A stretch of 64,000 nt of DNA. Origin: Aldersonia sp. NBC_00410 (GTDB lineage: Bacteria > Actinomycetota > Actinomycetes > Mycobacteriales > Mycobacteriaceae). This document shows positions 1 to 12,214 of this stretch, one piece after another. The stretch lies in the NCBI RefSeq assembly GCF_026342035.1, contig NZ_JAPENM010000002.1, forward strand, positions 637,947 to 701,946, given 5' to 3'. Both the position numbers and the translations under genes were made by a program. A model generated the notes under the pieces. The model ran no database searches. It was not told where the DNA came from and was given only the letters and a program-made list of their open reading frames with translations. Numbering within the stretch: position 1 is the stretch's first letter; each line of letters begins with the position of its first letter.

Positions 1-329
1 GCGCGATCACGCTCGAACACGTCGAGTGCAACGCGGCCTGCGATTACGCACCCGTGGTGATGGTCAACTGGGAGTTCTTCGACAACCAGACGCCGCAGTC
101 CGCGCGGGAACTCGTCGATGCGCTGCGCTCCGGCGAGCGGCTGACCCCAGCGCGCGGAGCGTCGCCGTGCACATTCCGCGAAACCGCGCGTGTGCTGGCC
201 GGATTCCCGGACGAGCGGGCAGATGCCGTTGCGGCAGCGCAACCCGGTGATGCGACGCTCGCCGGGCTCCGGGTCGCCCGCGAGCAGATCGACGCGATGC
301 CCGTCGAACCGGATGGGGAGGGCCGCTGA
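1..329 (+). CDS. nuoE: NADH-quinone oxidoreductase subunit E, C-terminal part
   Basis: The reading frame is open from the window edge (first full codon at base 3) to TGA at 327-329, so only about 108 C-terminal residues are present. The visible start VECNAACDYAPVVMVNW is the typical second half of the NuoE thioredoxin-like fold; two cysteines of the [2Fe-2S] N1a site lie in VECNAAC. NuoE is part of the peripheral NADH-oxidising arm of complex I. It stops one base before the nuoF start, as expected for the first visible gene of a nuo operon whose nuoA-D genes would lie upstream, outside the window. Confidence 0.93.
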   Translation, partial: AITLEHVECNAACDYAPVVMVNWEFFDNQTPQSARELVDALRSGERLTPARGASPCTFRETARVLAGFPDERADAVAAAQPGDATLAGLRVAREQIDAMPVEPDGEGR

Positions 330-330
330 C

Positions 331-1640
<1,310 letters not shown>

Positions 1641-1644
<4 letters not shown>

Positions 1645-4040
1645 CCCAGACGACCGGCACCGACACCGGAGCGCTGCTGCCCGCGGACCTGGTGACGTTG
1701 ACCATCGACGGGACCGAAATCAGCGTTCCCAAGGGCACCTTGGTGATTCGGGCCGCCGAGTTGATGGGCGTGCAGATCCCCCGGTTCTGCGACCATCCGC
1801 TGCTCGACCCGGTCGGCGCCTGCCGGCAGTGCCTGGTGGAAGTGGAGGGGCAGCGTAAACCGCTGGCGTCCTGCACCACCCCGGTCGCCGACGACATGGT
1901 GGTGCACACCCAGCTGAGCTCCGAGATCGCGGACAAGGCACAGCAGGGCGTGATGGAACTGCTGCTGATCAACCACCCGCTGGACTGCCCGGTTTGCGAC
2001 AAGGGCGGCGAGTGCCCGCTGCAGAACCAGGCGATGTCCAACGGCCGCGCGGAATCCCGCTTCACCGAACACAAACGCACCTTCCCCAAACCGATTCCGT
2101 TGTCGTCGGAAGTGCTGCTCGACCGGGAGCGCTGCGTACTCTGCGCCCGCTGCACCCGGTTCTCGCAGCAGATCGCGGGCGACCCGTTCATCGACATGAT
2201 CGAACGCGGGGCGTTGCAGCAGGTCGGCATCTACGAGAACGAGCCATTCGACTCCTACTTCTCCGGCAACACCATCCAGGTGTGCCCGGTCGGCGCGCTC
2301 ACCGGTACCGCGTATCGCTTCCGTGCCCGGCCGTTCGACCTGGTGTCGAGTCCGTCGGTATGCGAGCACTGCGCGAGCGGCTGCGCACAGCGCACCGACC
2401 ATCGCCGCGGTGCCGTGCTGCGTCGCCTGGCCGGCGACGATCCCGAGGTGAACGAGGAATGGAACTGCGACAAGGGGCGCTGGGCCTTCGCCTACGCCAC
2501 CCAGCCCGACCGGATCACCACTCCCCTGCTGCGCGACGAATCCGGCGAGTTGGTGGCCGCGTCGTGGTCGGAGGCGCTCGCGGTGGCCGCGCGCGGACTG
2601 GTGCGGGCACGCGGGAGTGCCGGGGCACTGGTCGGCGGTCGGGCCACCCTCGAAGACGCCTATGCATGGGCCAAGTTCACCCGGGCGACGTTGCACAGCA
2701 ACGACATCGATTTTCGGGTGCGCGCGCACTCGGCCGAAGAGGAACACTTCCTTGCCACGCAGGTCGCCGGCCGCGGCGTCGAGGTGACCTACGCCGATCT
2801 GGAGCAGGCATCGACGGTGCTGCTGGTCGCGTTCGAGCCGGAGGAGGAATCGCCGATTGTGTTCCTCCGGTTGCGCAAGGCGGCGCGCAATCGGGGGCTC
2901 GCGGTGTCGGCGCTCGCGCCGTTCACCTCGCGCGGGCTGACCAAGATGGGCGGGCGACTGCTGCCGACCGTCCCGGGACACGAGCCCGAAGCGCTTGCTG
3001 CACTGCAGGATTCATCGGAGTTACATCAGCCGGGCGCGGTGATCATGGCCGGTGAGCGGCTCGGCGCGATACCGGGTGGATTGTCCGCGGCGCTGCGGTT
3101 GGCCGAGGCCACCGGGGCACGCCTGGTGTGGGTGCCGCGCCGCGCAGGGGAGCGGGCCGCGATCGAGGCCGGGGCCCTGCCCGGGCTGTTGCCCGGTGGG
3201 CGGCCAATCGACGACGACGCGGCACGGGCCGAACTGGCGGCGCTGTGGCGCACCGACCTACCCACCGAACCGGGCAGGGACAGCGCCGGAATTCTCGCCG
3301 CCGCGGCCGACGGCACGCTCGCAGCGCTGGTCTGCGGGGCGGTCGACATCGATGATCTGCCCGACCCCGCCGCAGCGCACGCCGCGATCGAGGCCGCCGG
3401 TTTCGTGGTCAGCCTGGAGATCCGGCGCAGCGCGGTCACCGAACTCGCGGATGTCGTGTTCCCGGTGGCTCCGGTGGCCGAAAAACCGGGCACCTTCATC
3501 GACTGGGAGGGACGGCCTCGGCCTTTCGGGGCGGCCCTGCACGCCACCGGCGCCCTGCCCGATGCCCGGGTACTCGATGTGCTCGCCGCCGAAATGGGCG
3601 AGTTCCTCGGGGTATCCGACCCGGCCGCGGTGCGGGCCGAACTCGCCACGCTCGGCGCATGGCACGGCGACCGGTCCCCCGAACCTAACGTGGCCGCGGC
3701 GGCGGCCCCCGAACCCGGCGTGGGCGAGGCAGTGCTCGGCGGGTGGCGGATGCTGCTCGACGCGGGCCGACTGCAGGACGGTGAGCCGCATCTCGCCGGC
3801 ACCGCACGTGCACCGGTGGTACGGCTGTCGGCCACCACGGCGGCCGAGATCGGCGCGACCGCGGGCGCGGCGGTCACAGTGTCGACCGATCGTGGCGCGG
3901 TGACACTGCCGCTCGAGGTTGCCGATCTACCCGACCGGGTGGTGTGGCTGCCGCTGAATTCACCACCTGCCCAGGTGTATCGGCAGCTCGGCGACGCGCT
4001 CGGGCGCACGGTCGCGATCCGCGCGGAGGTGGCGCAATGA
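1641..4040 (+). CDS. nuoG: NADH-quinone oxidoreductase subunit G
   Basis: Large iron-sulfur subunit of 799 residues. The first 220 residues contain the [2Fe-2S] cysteines ([17 protein letters not shown]), the N5-type ligands ([19 protein letters not shown]) and a [4Fe-4S] set ([13 protein letters not shown]). A further CEHCASGC motif plus a downstream WNCDKGRW supplies the extra N7-type cluster found in some bacteria. The rest is a molybdopterin-oxidoreductase-like fold with weak conservation and many Ala/Gly, as usual for actinobacterial NuoG. GTG overlaps the nuoF stop (GTGA), implying translational coupling; the TGA overlaps the nuoH ATG in the same way. Confidence 0.95.
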
Positions 4041-5401
4041 CCGTGCAGCTCGCCACCGGATACGACCCCACGCTGTTCGGATACGACCCGTGGTGGCTGA
4101 TCCTCGCCAAGGCGCTTGTGGTCTTCGTCTTCCTGCTGACGATTCCGCTCATCGGGGTCTATCTCGAGCGAAAACTGTTCGCCAAGATGCAGATGCGGAT
4201 CGGGCCGAACCGGGTCGGTCCGCGCGGAATGTTCCAGAGCGCCGTCGACGGGATCAAGATGGCGCTCAAGGAGGGCATCATCCCCTCCGGCGTGGACAAG
4301 CCGATCTACCTTCTGGCGCCGATCATCTCGGCGGTGCCGGCGTTCATGGCGTTTGCGGTGATCCCGTTCGGGCCGGAGGTGTCGATCTTCGGGCATCGCA
4401 CCGCGCTGCAGCTCACCGATATGCCGGTCGCGGTGCTCTACATTCTCGCCGTCACCTCCATCGGGGTGTACGGCATCGTGCTGGCCGGCTGGGCGTCCGG
4501 TTCGACGTATCCGCTGCTCGGCGGGCTGCGTTCGTCGGCCCAGGTGATTTCCTACGAGATCGCGATGGGGCTGTGTTTCGCCTCGGTGTTTCTGCTGGCG
4601 GGCACCATGTCGACTTCCGGCATCGTCGGTGCGCAGGAAGACACCTGGTTCGTGTTCGCGCTGCTGCCGGCGTTCCTCATCTACTGCATCGCCATGGTCG
4701 GTGAAACCAACCGGGCGCCTTTCGATCTGCCCGAGGCCGAGGGCGAGCTCGTCGGCGGTTTCCACACCGAGTATTCGTCGCTGATGTTCGCCATGTTCAT
4801 GCTCGCCGAGTACGTGAACATGGGCACCGTCTCGGCGCTGGCCAACACGCTGTTTCTCGGTGGCTGGCGCGCACCGTGGCCGATCAGCCTGTGGGACGGC
4901 GCGAACAGCGGCTGGTGGCCGTTGCTGTGGTTCACCATCAAGGTCTGGATCTTCCTGTTCGTCTTCTTCTGGCTGCGCGCCGCGCTACCCCGGCTGCGCT
5001 ACGACCAGTTCATGAAACTCGGCTGGCAGGTGCTCATTCCGATCGCGCTGGCCTGGGTGATGGTGGTGGCCACCGTGCGAGTGCTGCACAACGAGGGCCA
5101 CGACACCCGCACCATCGCCCTGGTCATCGGCGGCATCGTCGTGGTGGCGGTCGTCGCCGCGCTCGTGTGGCGGCTGGGACGCCGGAGCGGCGCCAAGCCG
5201 GGCGGGGTCCCGGCGGTCCCGGGCGGCATTGTCGGTCGCTCCGCAGGCTCCGCCCCGGCAACGTTCGACCCGACCGCGGGCGGCTTCCCAGTGCCGCCGA
5301 TGCCGGGGCAGCAACTATCCCAGCGCGCACCGTCGCGGTTGGCCCGCGAGCCGGTCGGCGTCGTACCCGCACGTCCCACCGAGGAGGACAGCAATGCCTG
5401 A
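4037..5401 (+). CDS. nuoH: NADH-quinone oxidoreductase subunit H
   Basis: Membrane subunit of 454 residues at the junction of the peripheral and membrane arms, forming part of the quinone chamber. Diagnostic motifs are [21 protein letters not shown] and [20 protein letters not shown], the latter lining the quinone site. About eight hydrophobic segments are visible. After the last helix (around residue 385) there is a soluble Gly/Pro/Ala-rich tail of some 65 residues ending PTEEDSNA, longer than the enterobacterial protein, which is common in actinobacteria. ATG overlaps the nuoG stop by four bases; the end overlaps nuoI by eight bases. Confidence 0.96.
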   Translation: MTVQLATGYDPTLFGYDPWWLILAKALVVFVFLLTIPLIGVYLERKLFAKMQMRIGPNRVGPRGMFQSAVDGIKMALKEGIIPSGVDKPIYLLAPIISAVPAFMAFAVIPFGPEVSIFGHRTALQLTDMPVAVLYILAVTSIGVYGIVLAGWASGSTYPLLGGLRSSAQVISYEIAMGLCFASVFLLAGTMSTSGIVGAQEDTWFVFALLPAFLIYCIAMVGETNRAPFDLPEAEGELVGGFHTEYSSLMFAMFMLAEYVNMGTVSALANTLFLGGWRAPWPISLWDGANSGWWPLLWFTIKVWIFLFVFFWLRAALPRLRYDQFMKLGWQVLIPIALAWVMVVATVRVLHNEGHDTRTIALVIGGIVVVAVVAALVWRLGRRSGAKPGGVPAVPGGIVGRSAGSAPATFDPTAGGFPVPPMPGQQLSQRAPSRLAREPVGVVPARPTEEDSNA

Positions 5402-5933
5402 GATGCCCAAGTTCCTCGATCCCGTCGGCGGTTTCGGCGTCACCTTCGCGACGATGTTCAAGAAGCCGCACACCGAGTCCTACCCAGAGGAGAAGGTGCC
5501 GACCGCGCCGCGTTACCACGGTCGCCACCAACTCAACCGCTATCCGGACGGACTCGAGAAATGCATCGGGTGCGAGCTGTGCGCATGGGCCTGCCCGGCC
5601 GATGCGATCTACGTCGAGGGCGCGGACAACACCGAGGACGAACGCTATTCGCCGGGCGAACGGTATGGGCGCGTCTACCAGATCAACTATCTGCGCTGCA
5701 TCGGCTGCGGCCTGTGCATCGAGGCCTGCCCCACTCGCGCCCTCACCATGACCAACGAATACGAACTCGCCGACGACAACCGCGCCGACCTGATCTACGA
5801 GAAGGATCGGCTGCTTGCCCCGATGGAGCCCGGCATGGCATCCGCGCCGCACCCGATGGCCCCGGGCACGAGCGCGGAGGACTACTACCTGGGCAGGGTG
5901 ACCGGCGAATCCGCCGAGGGAGCGCAGGAGTGA
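5394..5933 (+). CDS. nuoI: NADH-quinone oxidoreductase subunit I
   Basis: Ferredoxin-like subunit of 179 residues that carries clusters N6a and N6b and passes electrons to N2 near the quinone site. Two CxxCxxCxxxCP motifs are clear: [12 protein letters not shown] and [15 protein letters not shown] at 5394 is preceded by a GAGGAG sequence (5381-5386) at good spacing and overlaps the end of nuoH. The C terminus is Ala/Glu-rich. It ends in a TGA that overlaps the nuoJ GTG. Confidence 0.96.
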   Translation: MPEMPKFLDPVGGFGVTFATMFKKPHTESYPEEKVPTAPRYHGRHQLNRYPDGLEKCIGCELCAWACPADAIYVEGADNTEDERYSPGERYGRVYQINYLRCIGCGLCIEACPTRALTMTNEYELADDNRADLIYEKDRLLAPMEPGMASAPHPMAPGTSAEDYYLGRVTGESAEGAQE

Positions 5934-6832
5934 GCGCGCTCGCCGGCACTGTGCTGCTGGCCGCCGAACCGATCGTGCGTACGTCCACCGGTGAGGCCGT
6001 GCAGTTCTGGATCCTCGGCGCCGTGGCGGTGATCGGCGCACTCGGCGTGGTGTTGTCACCGAAGGCGGTGTACTCGGCGATCTTCCTTGCGGTGACGATG
6101 ATCATCCTCGCGGTGTTCTACCTTGCCCAGGGCGCGATGTTCCTCGGCGTCGTGCAGATCGTCGTCTACACCGGCGCGGTGATGATGCTGTTCCTCTTCG
6201 TGCTCATGCTCGTCGGCGTCGACTCCTCCGACGCGCTCGTCGAAACGCTGCGTGGGCAACGGGTCGCGGCGGCGATCGCCGGGATCGGCTTCGGGATCCT
6301 GCTGATCGCCGGTATCGGCAATGCGACGGCCCAGGCGGGCCTGCCCGGTTTCGCCGGATTGCAGGAAGCCAACAGTTCCGCGGTCGGCGGCACCGTTCCC
6401 ATCGGCAATGTCGAGGGTCTGGCCGACCTGATCTTCCTGCGGTATGTCTGGGCGTTCGAGCTCACCGGCGCCCTGCTCATCGCGGCGACGGTGGGCGCGA
6501 TGATTCTCGCGCACCGGGAACGGCTCGGCGAACGCCGTTCGCAGCGCGAGATGTCGCAGGACCGGTTCCGGCGCTGGGGCGAACCCGGTGCGACGGAACG
6601 TGTCACCCCGCTGCCGAGCCCGGGCGTGTACGCGCGACACAACGCGGTCGACATGCCTGCGCGGCTACCGGACGGGTCGCTATCGGAGCTCTCGGTCAAC
6701 GCAACGCTGCGATCCTGGCCCGGTGCGCGCGACCGCGCCCGCGCGATCGCGGAGGCGACCGGCACCGGGCGCGAGAGCGGTCCACCGAACCACACCAAGC
6801 GCGCCTCGGTCGAGGGTGAGGAGACCAGGTGA
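5930..6832 (+). CDS. nuoJ: NADH-quinone oxidoreductase subunit J
   Basis: Membrane subunit of 300 residues. The N-terminal 200 residues hold about five hydrophobic helices including the conserved [19 protein letters not shown] segment, the helix with the pi-bulge and proton-path glycines in complex I. From about residue 195 a hydrophilic tail of roughly 100 residues follows (rich in Arg, Pro, Ser), which is an actinobacterial extension with no assigned role. GTG start overlaps the nuoI stop as GTGA, with GCAGGAG just upstream. Confidence 0.94.
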   Translation: MSALAGTVLLAAEPIVRTSTGEAVQFWILGAVAVIGALGVVLSPKAVYSAIFLAVTMIILAVFYLAQGAMFLGVVQIVVYTGAVMMLFLFVLMLVGVDSSDALVETLRGQRVAAAIAGIGFGILLIAGIGNATAQAGLPGFAGLQEANSSAVGGTVPIGNVEGLADLIFLRYVWAFELTGALLIAATVGAMILAHRERLGERRSQREMSQDRFRRWGEPGATERVTPLPSPGVYARHNAVDMPARLPDGSLSELSVNATLRSWPGARDRARAIAEATGTGRESGPPNHTKRASVEGEETR

Positions 6833-7128
6833 ACCCGGCGAACTATCTGTACCTGTCCGCACTCCTGTTCACCATCGGCGCCGCCGGAGTACTGCTGCGC
6901 CGCAACGCGGTCGTCGTGTTCATGTGCGTCGAGCTGATGCTCAACGCCGCGAACCTCACCTTCGTGACGTTCGCCAGGATGCACGGCAATCTGGACGGGC
7001 AGCTGTTCGCCTTCTTCACGATGGTCGTCGCCGCCACCGAGGTCGTGGTGGGGCTCGCGATCATCATGACCATCTTCCGAACTCGACGATCGGCATCCGT
7101 CGACGACGCGAACTTGCTGCGGAACTGA
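6829..7128 (+). CDS. nuoK: NADH-quinone oxidoreductase subunit K
   Basis: Small membrane subunit of 99 residues with three hydrophobic helices, homologous to Mrp antiporter MnhC. The glutamates in [11 protein letters not shown] and TEVVVGLAI are the buried charged residues linked to proton transfer. GTG at 6829 overlaps the nuoJ stop (GTGA), with a GAGGAG sequence just upstream. It is followed after 12 bases by nuoL, the only visible gap between genes of this operon longer than one base. Confidence 0.96.
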   Translation: MNPANYLYLSALLFTIGAAGVLLRRNAVVVFMCVELMLNAANLTFVTFARMHGNLDGQLFAFFTMVVAATEVVVGLAIIMTIFRTRRSASVDDANLLRN

Positions 7129-7140
7129 CGGGCGGCCAAG

Positions 7141-9030
7141 GTGAATACCGACGGAATCGCCGCCGCCGTCTGGCTGCTCCCCGTGCTGCCGCTGGCCGGC
7201 GCCGCCGTGCTGCTGCTGACCGGTCGGCGCAGCAATACGTGGGGTCACTTGCTCGGCTGCGCAACGGCATTGGCGTCGTTCGTGCTCGGGTTGGCGCTGT
7301 TCGTGCAGATGCTCGGTCGCGACGACGCGGAACGCTCGGTGCACCAGGAACTGTTCAGCTGGGTCCCGGTACCCGGCCTCGAACTCGACTTCGGGCTCCA
7401 ACTCGACCAGCTATCCATGTGTTTCGTGCTGTTGATCACCGGTGTCGGGTCGCTCATCCACATCTATTCGGTGGGCTACATGAAGGCCGATCCCGAAAAG
7501 CGGCTCTTCTTCGGCTATCTCAACCTGTTCGTTGCGGCGATGCTGATCCTGGTCCTGGCCGACAACTATCTCGGCCTGTACCTCGGCTGGGAGGGCGTCG
7601 GCCTGGCGTCGTACCTGCTCATTGGGTTCTGGCAGGAAAAGCCGACGGCCGCAACGGCGGCGAAAAAGGCATTCGTGGTCAACCGGGTCGGCGACACCGG
7701 GCTCGCGATCGCCATGATGATTATGTTCGCGACCTTCGGCTCCATCTCGTTCGCCGACGTATTCGGCACCGCGGACGGCGCCAGTGCAGGCGTACTCACC
7801 GCGATCGGGTTGATGCTGCTGCTCGCGGCATGCGGCAAATCTGCGCAGGTCCCGCTGCAGTCCTGGCTCGGCGACGCGATGGCGGGCCCGACCCCGGTGT
7901 CCGCGCTGATCCACGCCGCGACCATGGTCACCGCAGGCGTATACCTGATCGTGCGGTCCAACCCGATCTTCGACCTCACCCCGGACGCCCGGCTCGCCGT
8001 CGCGATCGTCGGTGCGGTGACACTGCTTTTCGGGGCGATCATCGGCTGCGCGAAGGACGACATCAAGAAGGCGCTGGCCGCCTCGACCATGAGCCAGATC
8101 GGCTACATGATCCTCGCCGCTGGTCTCGGGCCGGCCGGGTACGCGTTCGCAATCATGCACCTGCTGACGCACGGATTCTTCAAGGCCGGACTGTTTCTCG
8201 GCGCGGGCTCGGTGATGCACGGCATGAACGACGAGGTGAACATGCGTCGCTACGGCGGACTGCGCACCGTCATGCCGATCACCTTCGTCACCTTCGGTCT
8301 CGGCTACCTCGCCATCATCGGCATTCCACCATTCGCGGGTTTCTTCTCCAAGGACAAGATCATCGAGGCGGCCTTCGCGGACAATTTCGTCTTCGGTCTG
8401 GTCACGCTGCTCGGCGCGGGCATCACCGCGTTCTACATGACCCGGGTGATGCTGATGACCTTCTTCGGCCGCAGACGGTGGGACCCCGCGGACGACGTCC
8501 ATCCGCACGAGTCGCCCAGCGTCATGGCGTGGCCGATGATCCTGCTCGCGGTCGGTTCGGTGACCTCGGGCGCGCTGTTGACCGTCGGTTCGTCCCTGCA
8601 GAACTGGCTCGAACCCGTCACCGGAGAGGCCCACGACGAATTGGGTGTTCCGGTCTGGGTGCTCACCGTGGTGACCCTGGCGGTGGTGCTAGTCGGCGTC
8701 GCGATCGCCTACCGGCAGTACGCCATCCGGGAGATACCGGCGCAGGCGCCCGACGATGTTTCGGCCCTCACCTTCGCCGCTCGCCGCGACCTCTACGGCG
8801 ACGCGTTCAACGAAGCCGCGTTCATGCGTCCCGGCCAGGAGGCGACCCGAGTGCTCGTCGAAGTCGACGAGCGGGGCGTCGACGGGGTGGTGACCGGGAT
8901 CCCCCGGCTGATCGGGGCGGTGTCGGGCCAATTGCGCCGCGTGCAAACGGGATTCGTTCGTTCGTACGCGCTGACCATGCTTGCCGGTGCCGTGTTCGTC
9001 GCGGTGGCGATGTTCTTGGCGGTGCGCTGA
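7141..9030 (+). CDS. nuoL: NADH-quinone oxidoreductase subunit L
   Basis: Antiporter-like proton-pumping subunit of 629 residues with about 15 or more hydrophobic segments. Recognisable motifs are [17 protein letters not shown] (key Glu of TM5), [28 protein letters not shown] (split into the TM7 Lys/His region) and [18 protein letters not shown]. The C-terminal lateral helix region is present. GTG at 7141 is the first plausible start; the upstream ribosome-binding sequence is weak (GGCCAAG). Its TGA overlaps the nuoM ATG by one base. Confidence 0.96.
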   Translation: MNTDGIAAAVWLLPVLPLAGAAVLLLTGRRSNTWGHLLGCATALASFVLGLALFVQMLGRDDAERSVHQELFSWVPVPGLELDFGLQLDQLSMCFVLLITGVGSLIHIYSVGYMKADPEKRLFFGYLNLFVAAMLILVLADNYLGLYLGWEGVGLASYLLIGFWQEKPTAATAAKKAFVVNRVGDTGLAIAMMIMFATFGSISFADVFGTADGASAGVLTAIGLMLLLAACGKSAQVPLQSWLGDAMAGPTPVSALIHAATMVTAGVYLIVRSNPIFDLTPDARLAVAIVGAVTLLFGAIIGCAKDDIKKALAASTMSQIGYMILAAGLGPAGYAFAIMHLLTHGFFKAGLFLGAGSVMHGMNDEVNMRRYGGLRTVMPITFVTFGLGYLAIIGIPPFAGFFSKDKIIEAAFADNFVFGLVTLLGAGITAFYMTRVMLMTFFGRRRWDPADDVHPHESPSVMAWPMILLAVGSVTSGALLTVGSSLQNWLEPVTGEAHDELGVPVWVLTVVTLAVVLVGVAIAYRQYAIREIPAQAPDDVSALTFAARRDLYGDAFNEAAFMRPGQEATRVLVEVDERGVDGVVTGIPRLIGAVSGQLRRVQTGFVRSYALTMLAGAVFVAVAMFLAVR

Positions 9031-10586
9031 TGAACGCCTGGCTGTCGGTACTGTGGCTGCTCCCCCTCGGCGGCGCGATCGTGACGATGGCATTGCCGGC
9101 GCGGATCGGCGCGGGGGCGAAAACCTTTGCGTTGCTGGTGTCGGTGGCCGTTTTGGTGCTCGCGGTCGGTCTCGCCATCGGTTTCGACCCGACCGGCGAG
9201 CAGTATCAGTTCGTCGAATCGCATCAGTGGATCCCGGCCCTTGGCACCCGCTACGAACTGGGCCTGGACGGAATCGGACTGGCGCTGGTCCTACTCACCG
9301 CCGCGCTGGTGCCGCTGTTGATGCTCGCCGGGTGGCGCGACGACACGCACGCGGCCGATCGCACCCACCGCGGCGCGCACACGTATTTCGCGCTGTTCCT
9401 GATCGTCGAGTCGATGGTGCTGATGTCCTTCGTCGCACTCGACGTGCTGCTGTTCTACGTGTTCTTCGAGGCGATGCTGATACCGATGTACTTCCTGATC
9501 GGCGGTTTCGGCACCGGCGCCAACCGCGCGCAAGCAGCGGTGAAGTTCCTGCTCTACAACCTCGTCGGGGGCCTGGTCATGCTTGCCGCGGTGGTCGGGC
9601 TGTTCGTCGTCACCGCCGACGCGGGATCGGGCACATTCGATCTGCCCACCATCGCCGATGCGGTCTCCTCCGGTGCCCTCGATATCGATCCGACGGTGGC
9701 CAAGGCATTGTTCCTCGGGTTCATGTTCGCCTTCGCCGTGAAGGCACCGCTGTGGCCGCTGCACACCTGGCTGCCCGGCGCGGCAGTCGAATCGACACCC
9801 GCCACTGCAGTGCTGATGATGGCCGTGGTCGACAAGGTAGGTACGTTCGCGATGCTGCGTTTCTGCCTGCAGCTGTTTCCCGACGCGACACGGTATTTCG
9901 CGCCGCTGGTGGTCACGCTCGCGGTGATCGGCATCGTCTACGGCGCGGTGCTGGCGATCGGCCAGACCGACGTGATGCGCCTGATCGCCTACACCTCGAT
10001 CTCGCATTTCGGCTTCATCATCCTCGGCATCTTCGCGCTAACCAGCCAGGGCCAGTCCGGCTCGACGCTCTACATGGTCAACCACGGCATCGCGACCGCG
10101 GCGCTGTTCCTGACCGCCGGATTCCTGGTGTCCCGGCGCGGGTCCCGCGCGATCGCGGCGTTCGGCGGGGTGCGCAAGGTGGCGCCGCTGCTGGCCGGCA
10201 CCTTCCTGATCGCCGGGCTCGCCACCCTGTCACTGCCCGGGCTGGCCCCGTTCATCAGCGAATTCCTTGTCCTGATCGGCACTTACACGCGCTACCAGGC
10301 GGCGGCGGTGGTCGCGGCGAGTGCCTTGGTGCTCTCCGCGATCTATGTGCTCTGGCTCTATCAGCGCACGATGACCGGTCCGCTGCGCCAGGACAACGAG
10401 AAGATCACCGATCTGGTGCCTCGCGAATTGGCGGTGGTCGGTTCGCTGCTCGCGCTCGTGCTCTTCCTCGGCGTGTACCCGAAACCGATGCTGGACATCG
10501 TGACTCCGGCCGTGCAGCAGACCCTCACGATCATCGGGGAACACGACCCGGCACCGGCCATCGTCGGCGAGGGAGGTAACAGGTGA
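9030..10586 (+). CDS. nuoM: NADH-quinone oxidoreductase subunit M
   Basis: Second antiporter-like proton-pumping subunit, 518 residues. Conserved features are FFEAMLIPMYFLIGGFG (TM5 Glu), KAPLWPLHTWLPGAAVESTP (TM7 Lys) and QTDVMRLIAYTSISHFGFI (TM8 region). The helices continue to a short cytoplasmic tail. ATG overlaps the nuoL stop (TGATG). The last codons contain a GGGAGG purine run that serves nuoN, whose GTG overlaps this TGA. Confidence 0.96.
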   Translation: MNAWLSVLWLLPLGGAIVTMALPARIGAGAKTFALLVSVAVLVLAVGLAIGFDPTGEQYQFVESHQWIPALGTRYELGLDGIGLALVLLTAALVPLLMLAGWRDDTHAADRTHRGAHTYFALFLIVESMVLMSFVALDVLLFYVFFEAMLIPMYFLIGGFGTGANRAQAAVKFLLYNLVGGLVMLAAVVGLFVVTADAGSGTFDLPTIADAVSSGALDIDPTVAKALFLGFMFAFAVKAPLWPLHTWLPGAAVESTPATAVLMMAVVDKVGTFAMLRFCLQLFPDATRYFAPLVVTLAVIGIVYGAVLAIGQTDVMRLIAYTSISHFGFIILGIFALTSQGQSGSTLYMVNHGIATAALFLTAGFLVSRRGSRAIAAFGGVRKVAPLLAGTFLIAGLATLSLPGLAPFISEFLVLIGTYTRYQAAAVVAASALVLSAIYVLWLYQRTMTGPLRQDNEKITDLVPRELAVVGSLLALVLFLGVYPKPMLDIVTPAVQQTLTIIGEHDPAPAIVGEGGNR

Positions 10587-12214
10587 CCAGCGATATCGGG
10601 TCTGCCGTGCTCGCGGCGAGCCTGCCCGCGCCGAGTATCGAGTACGGCAAGCTCTCGCCGATGCTGATCGTGTTCGGCGTTGCTGTCGTCGGGGTGCTCG
10701 TCGAGGCGTTCGTACCGGCCAGGGCGAGGTACGCCAGCCAACTCGTGCTCGGCATCGGCGGTCTCGTGGCGGCGTTCGTCGCTGTCGTCGTCATCACCGG
10801 CGAACTGCACACGCCCGGCGCCGAGCACGTGTCCGGTGAACTGCTGATCGCCGGGGCGGTCGCCCTGGACGGGCCGACACTGTTTCTGCAGGGCACGATC
10901 CTGCTGATCGGCGTGATCGCGATGGTGCTGCTCGCGGCACGACGAGACGGGGTGCCGGACGAACAGACGCCCACCGCCGACCGTGCGCGGGTGTCGGATG
11001 CCTTTGCCGCACAGGCGTCGTCGCCGCCGGGGAGCGTCGCCGAACTCGAGGCGACGCGGCGGGGCATCGTCGCGACCGAGGTCTTTCCGCTGACCATGCT
11101 CGCGGTGGGCGGAATGCTCGCCTTCCCGTCCGCCAACGACCTGTTGACGATGTTCGTCGCGCTCGAAGTGCTGTCGTTGCCGCTCTATCTGCTGTGCGGT
11201 CTCGCCCGCCGCCGTCGCCTGCTGTCGCAGGAGGCGGCGCTCAAGTACTTCCTGCTCGGCGCGTTCTCCTCCGCGTTCTTCCTCTACGGGATCGCCCTGC
11301 TCTACGGCTATGCCGGCACCGTCGAACTCGCCGGGATCGCGCGCGCCGTCGAGACCGGGGACAGCGACGCCGCGATGCTGCTGATCGGCACCGCGCTGCT
11401 CGCGGTCGGGCTGTTGTTCAAGGTCGGCGCCGTACCGTTCCACTCCTGGATTCCGGACGTCTATCAGGGCGCGCCGACCCCGGTGACCGGGTTCATGGCC
11501 GCGGCGACGAAGGTGGCCGCGTTCGGGGCGATGCTGCGGATCTTCTACGTCGCGCTGCCCGGTTCCGGAGACGACTGGCGCCCGGTGCTCGGCGCGATCG
11601 CGGTGCTCACGATGCTCGTCGGGTCGATCGTCGCGATCACCCAGTCGGACGTGAAGCGGATGCTGGCGTACTCCGCGATCGCCCACGCCGGGTTCATCCT
11701 CATCGGGGTCGTCGCGCTCAACGAGGCCGGCTTGGCCGCGACAATGTTCTATCTGCTCGCCTACGGGTTCAGTACGCTCGGCGCGTTCGCGGTCGTGAGC
11801 CTCGTGCGCGACGGCGATACCGAAGCCACCGAGCTGTCGCGGTGGGCCGGCCTCGGCCGGCGCTCACCCCTGGTCGGGACGATCTTCGCGCTGTTCCTGC
11901 TCGCCTTCGCGGGCATTCCGCTGACGAGCGGATTCGTCAGCAAGTTCACCGTGTTCGCGGCGGCGGCCGACGGCGGCGCGGTGTATCTGGTCTTGGTCGG
12001 CGTCGTCTGCAGCGCGATCGCGGCGTACTTCTACGTGCGGGTGATCGTGCTGATGTTCTTCGCCGACCCGCCGCCCGACGCTCCCGCGATCGTGGCACCC
12101 AACCTCGCGACGGAGGCGGTCATCGCGGCCGCCGCGATTCTCACCGTGCTGCTCGGCGTCCTTCCGCAGCCGGTGCTCGACCTCGCGATTCAGGCCGCGC
12201 AGTTCGTGGCCTGA
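10583..12214 (+). CDS. nuoN: NADH-quinone oxidoreductase subunit N
   Basis: Third antiporter-like subunit, 543 residues, and last gene of the operon. FVALEVLSLPLYLLCG carries the TM5 Glu; LLFKVGAVPFHSWIPDVYQGAPTPVTGFMAAATK the TM7 Lys region; ITQSDVKRMLAYSAIAHAGFI the TM8 region. A hydrophilic insertion near residues 115-160 (rich in Arg, Asp, Ser) is typical of actinobacterial NuoN. GGGAGG lies about 6 bases before the GTG. The 3' end overlaps the convergent FUSC gene by 25 bases. Confidence 0.96.
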   Translation: MTSDIGSAVLAASLPAPSIEYGKLSPMLIVFGVAVVGVLVEAFVPARARYASQLVLGIGGLVAAFVAVVVITGELHTPGAEHVSGELLIAGAVALDGPTLFLQGTILLIGVIAMVLLAARRDGVPDEQTPTADRARVSDAFAAQASSPPGSVAELEATRRGIVATEVFPLTMLAVGGMLAFPSANDLLTMFVALEVLSLPLYLLCGLARRRRLLSQEAALKYFLLGAFSSAFFLYGIALLYGYAGTVELAGIARAVETGDSDAAMLLIGTALLAVGLLFKVGAVPFHSWIPDVYQGAPTPVTGFMAAATKVAAFGAMLRIFYVALPGSGDDWRPVLGAIAVLTMLVGSIVAITQSDVKRMLAYSAIAHAGFILIGVVALNEAGLAATMFYLLAYGFSTLGAFAVVSLVRDGDTEATELSRWAGLGRRSPLVGTIFALFLLAFAGIPLTSGFVSKFTVFAAAADGGAVYLVLVGVVCSAIAAYFYVRVIVLMFFADPPPDAPAIVAPNLATEAVIAAAAILTVLLGVLPQPVLDLAIQAAQFVA

